A DNA stretch of 5,292 bases from Desulfobacterales bacterium (GTDB lineage Bacteria > Desulfobacterota > DSM-4660 > Desulfatiglandales > Desulfatiglandaceae), in NCBI GenBank assembly GCA_022013615.1, contig JAKLQB010000303.1:1-5292 (forward strand), given 5' to 3'. The translations under genes and the position numbers were made by a program. The notes under the pieces are model-generated. The model did not search any database, was not told the origin of the DNA, and saw only the letters and a program-made list of their open reading frames with translations. Positions 4,829 to 5,292 of this stretch are shown here, in pieces. How positions within the stretch are numbered: the first letter of the stretch is position 1; every line of letters starts with the position of its first letter.

Positions 4829-4933
4829 AATTTTATGTTGTCTATTCACCTGAAAGCATACAAAATTCTAGAGTAAGTGTGGGAAGGTATGATCAGAAGG
4901 TGGAGGTAAAATTTATTATGGAGAATTGTCACC

Positions 4934-5292
4934 ATGTCGAGAGGTAGCCCATTAGAGTCCTTAGCTAAAGCGATATTGATTGGTGACCGATCAGAGGCGC
5001 TACAGACGTTGGGCAGGGCGATCGAGGCAGGCTTTGGGGTTGAAGAAATCGTCGTTAAATGCGTATTAAAAGCTCATATTGATTTTGGGGAATGGTATGA
5101 ACGAGACCCAGCGGGTTCGCTAAAGGCATGGGACTCTTGCTTTCTTACTTCACTTGAGAGTACCGAGTTTTATAATGGTTTAATATCAGGTAGCGCTATT
5201 TTATCAAGCTATTTCCATGCTCATTTATCCAAGCATTTATCTGAGATTCGAATAGCTCCATTTGTCCATCATCCAACCCTTTTGGCTCATAC
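4934..5292 (+). CDS. Unidentified protein, possibly corrinoid-protein cap-like at its N terminus; runs off the window
   Basis: The frame is open from ATG 4934 to the last base (119 codons) with no stop. GGAG at 4920-4923 lies ten bases upstream. A weak promoter-like pair (TTGTCT at 4838, CAAAAT at 4861, 17 bp apart) stands before it. Residues about 6-52 (L-E-S-L-A-K-A-I-L-I-G-D-R..A-I-E-A-G-F-G-V-E-E-I) recall the helical cap that precedes the cobalamin-binding domain in methyltransferase corrinoid proteins, and D-F-G-E-W-Y-E-R-D fits that spacing. The cobalamin D-x-H-x-x-G motif is not within the window, so this is tentative. From about 5165 on, the sequence is less protein-like and the minus strand reads better, so the gene may be broken there. 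Confidence 0.45.
   Translation, partial: MSRGSPLESLAKAILIGDRSEALQTLGRAIEAGFGVEEIVVKCVLKAHIDFGEWYERDPAGSLKAWDSCFLTSLESTEFYNGLISGSAILSSYFHAHLSKHLSEIRIAPFVHHPTLLAH
5196..5292 (-). CDS. Possible 3' end of a minus-strand gene entering from the right
   Basis: Read on the minus strand, the window edge is open and gives 31 residues, including L-D-D-G-Q-M-E-L-F-E and I-N-A-W-I-N-E-H-G, before TAG at 5198-5196. The amphipathic, charged composition is more protein-like than the plus-strand reading of the same bases. I recognise no family and the piece is short, so this is only a candidate. Confidence 0.25.
   Translation of the reverse strand, partial: YEPKGLDDGQMELFESQINAWINEHGNSLIK

Overview
The window looks like an accessory region from a selenocysteine-using anaerobe, most plausibly a Desulfobacterota (deltaproteobacterial) relative. 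This taxonomic guess rests on gene content (DUF2284, DsrE-like and ArsM-like proteins, ArsR) and on the number of in-frame UGA codons. No marker gene confirms it. Moderate GC, truncated genes and the fold-back at base 1 suggest a draft or metagenomic contig, with position 1 at or near a contig end.

The central observation is that five in-frame UGA codons, in three genes, look like selenocysteine (Sec, U) codons rather than stops. After each one the same frame stays open with sensible protein sequence. Each is followed, 17 to 23 nt downstream, by a hairpin of 6-8 bp with a 3-6 nt loop, three of the five carrying the GU seen in the E. coli fdhF SECIS loop and two GGA. At three sites the UGA takes the place of a recognisable redox or ligand cysteine. 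The genes are (i) 1589-2077, a small unfamiliar protein with a C-terminal winged-helix-like segment and a UISEC motif; (ii) 2181-2531, a DsrE-like protein with a UPPC motif; (iii) 3354-4493, an ArsM-like SAM methyltransferase fused in frame to an AhpD/carboxymuconolactone-decarboxylase-like domain, with three Sec (W-F-R-U, C-E-A-U and a C-terminal C-T-V-U). An ordinary stop-to-stop reading breaks all three genes.

Layout, all genes on the + strand: 1-177 perfect inverted repeat; 105-449 5'-truncated DUF2284 gene; 450-683 no credible gene; 684-1004 C-terminal part of a DJ-1/PfpI-like gene; 1120-1171 promoter plus TATGAGC operator; 1199-1480 ArsR-family repressor; 1589-2077 Sec protein with winged helix; 2181-2531 Sec DsrE-like; 2532-2975 gene-free, holding two different MITE-like elements; 2976-3278 CxxC thioredoxin-fold protein; 3354-4493 three-Sec methyltransferase/AhpD-like fusion; 4543-4773 sigma region 4 remnant; 4800-4828 an IS66-like end; 4934 to the window end, an open frame with a weak resemblance to the N-terminal cap of corrinoid proteins.

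As a working model (inference), ArsR controls a thiol/selenol redox module in which the DsrE-like protein, the thioredoxin-like protein and the AhpD-like domain pass electrons or sulfur/selenium while the methyltransferase acts on a soft metalloid or chalcogen substrate. The substrate cannot be read from sequence: the ArsM-like domain does not keep every cysteine of canonical arsenite methyltransferases.
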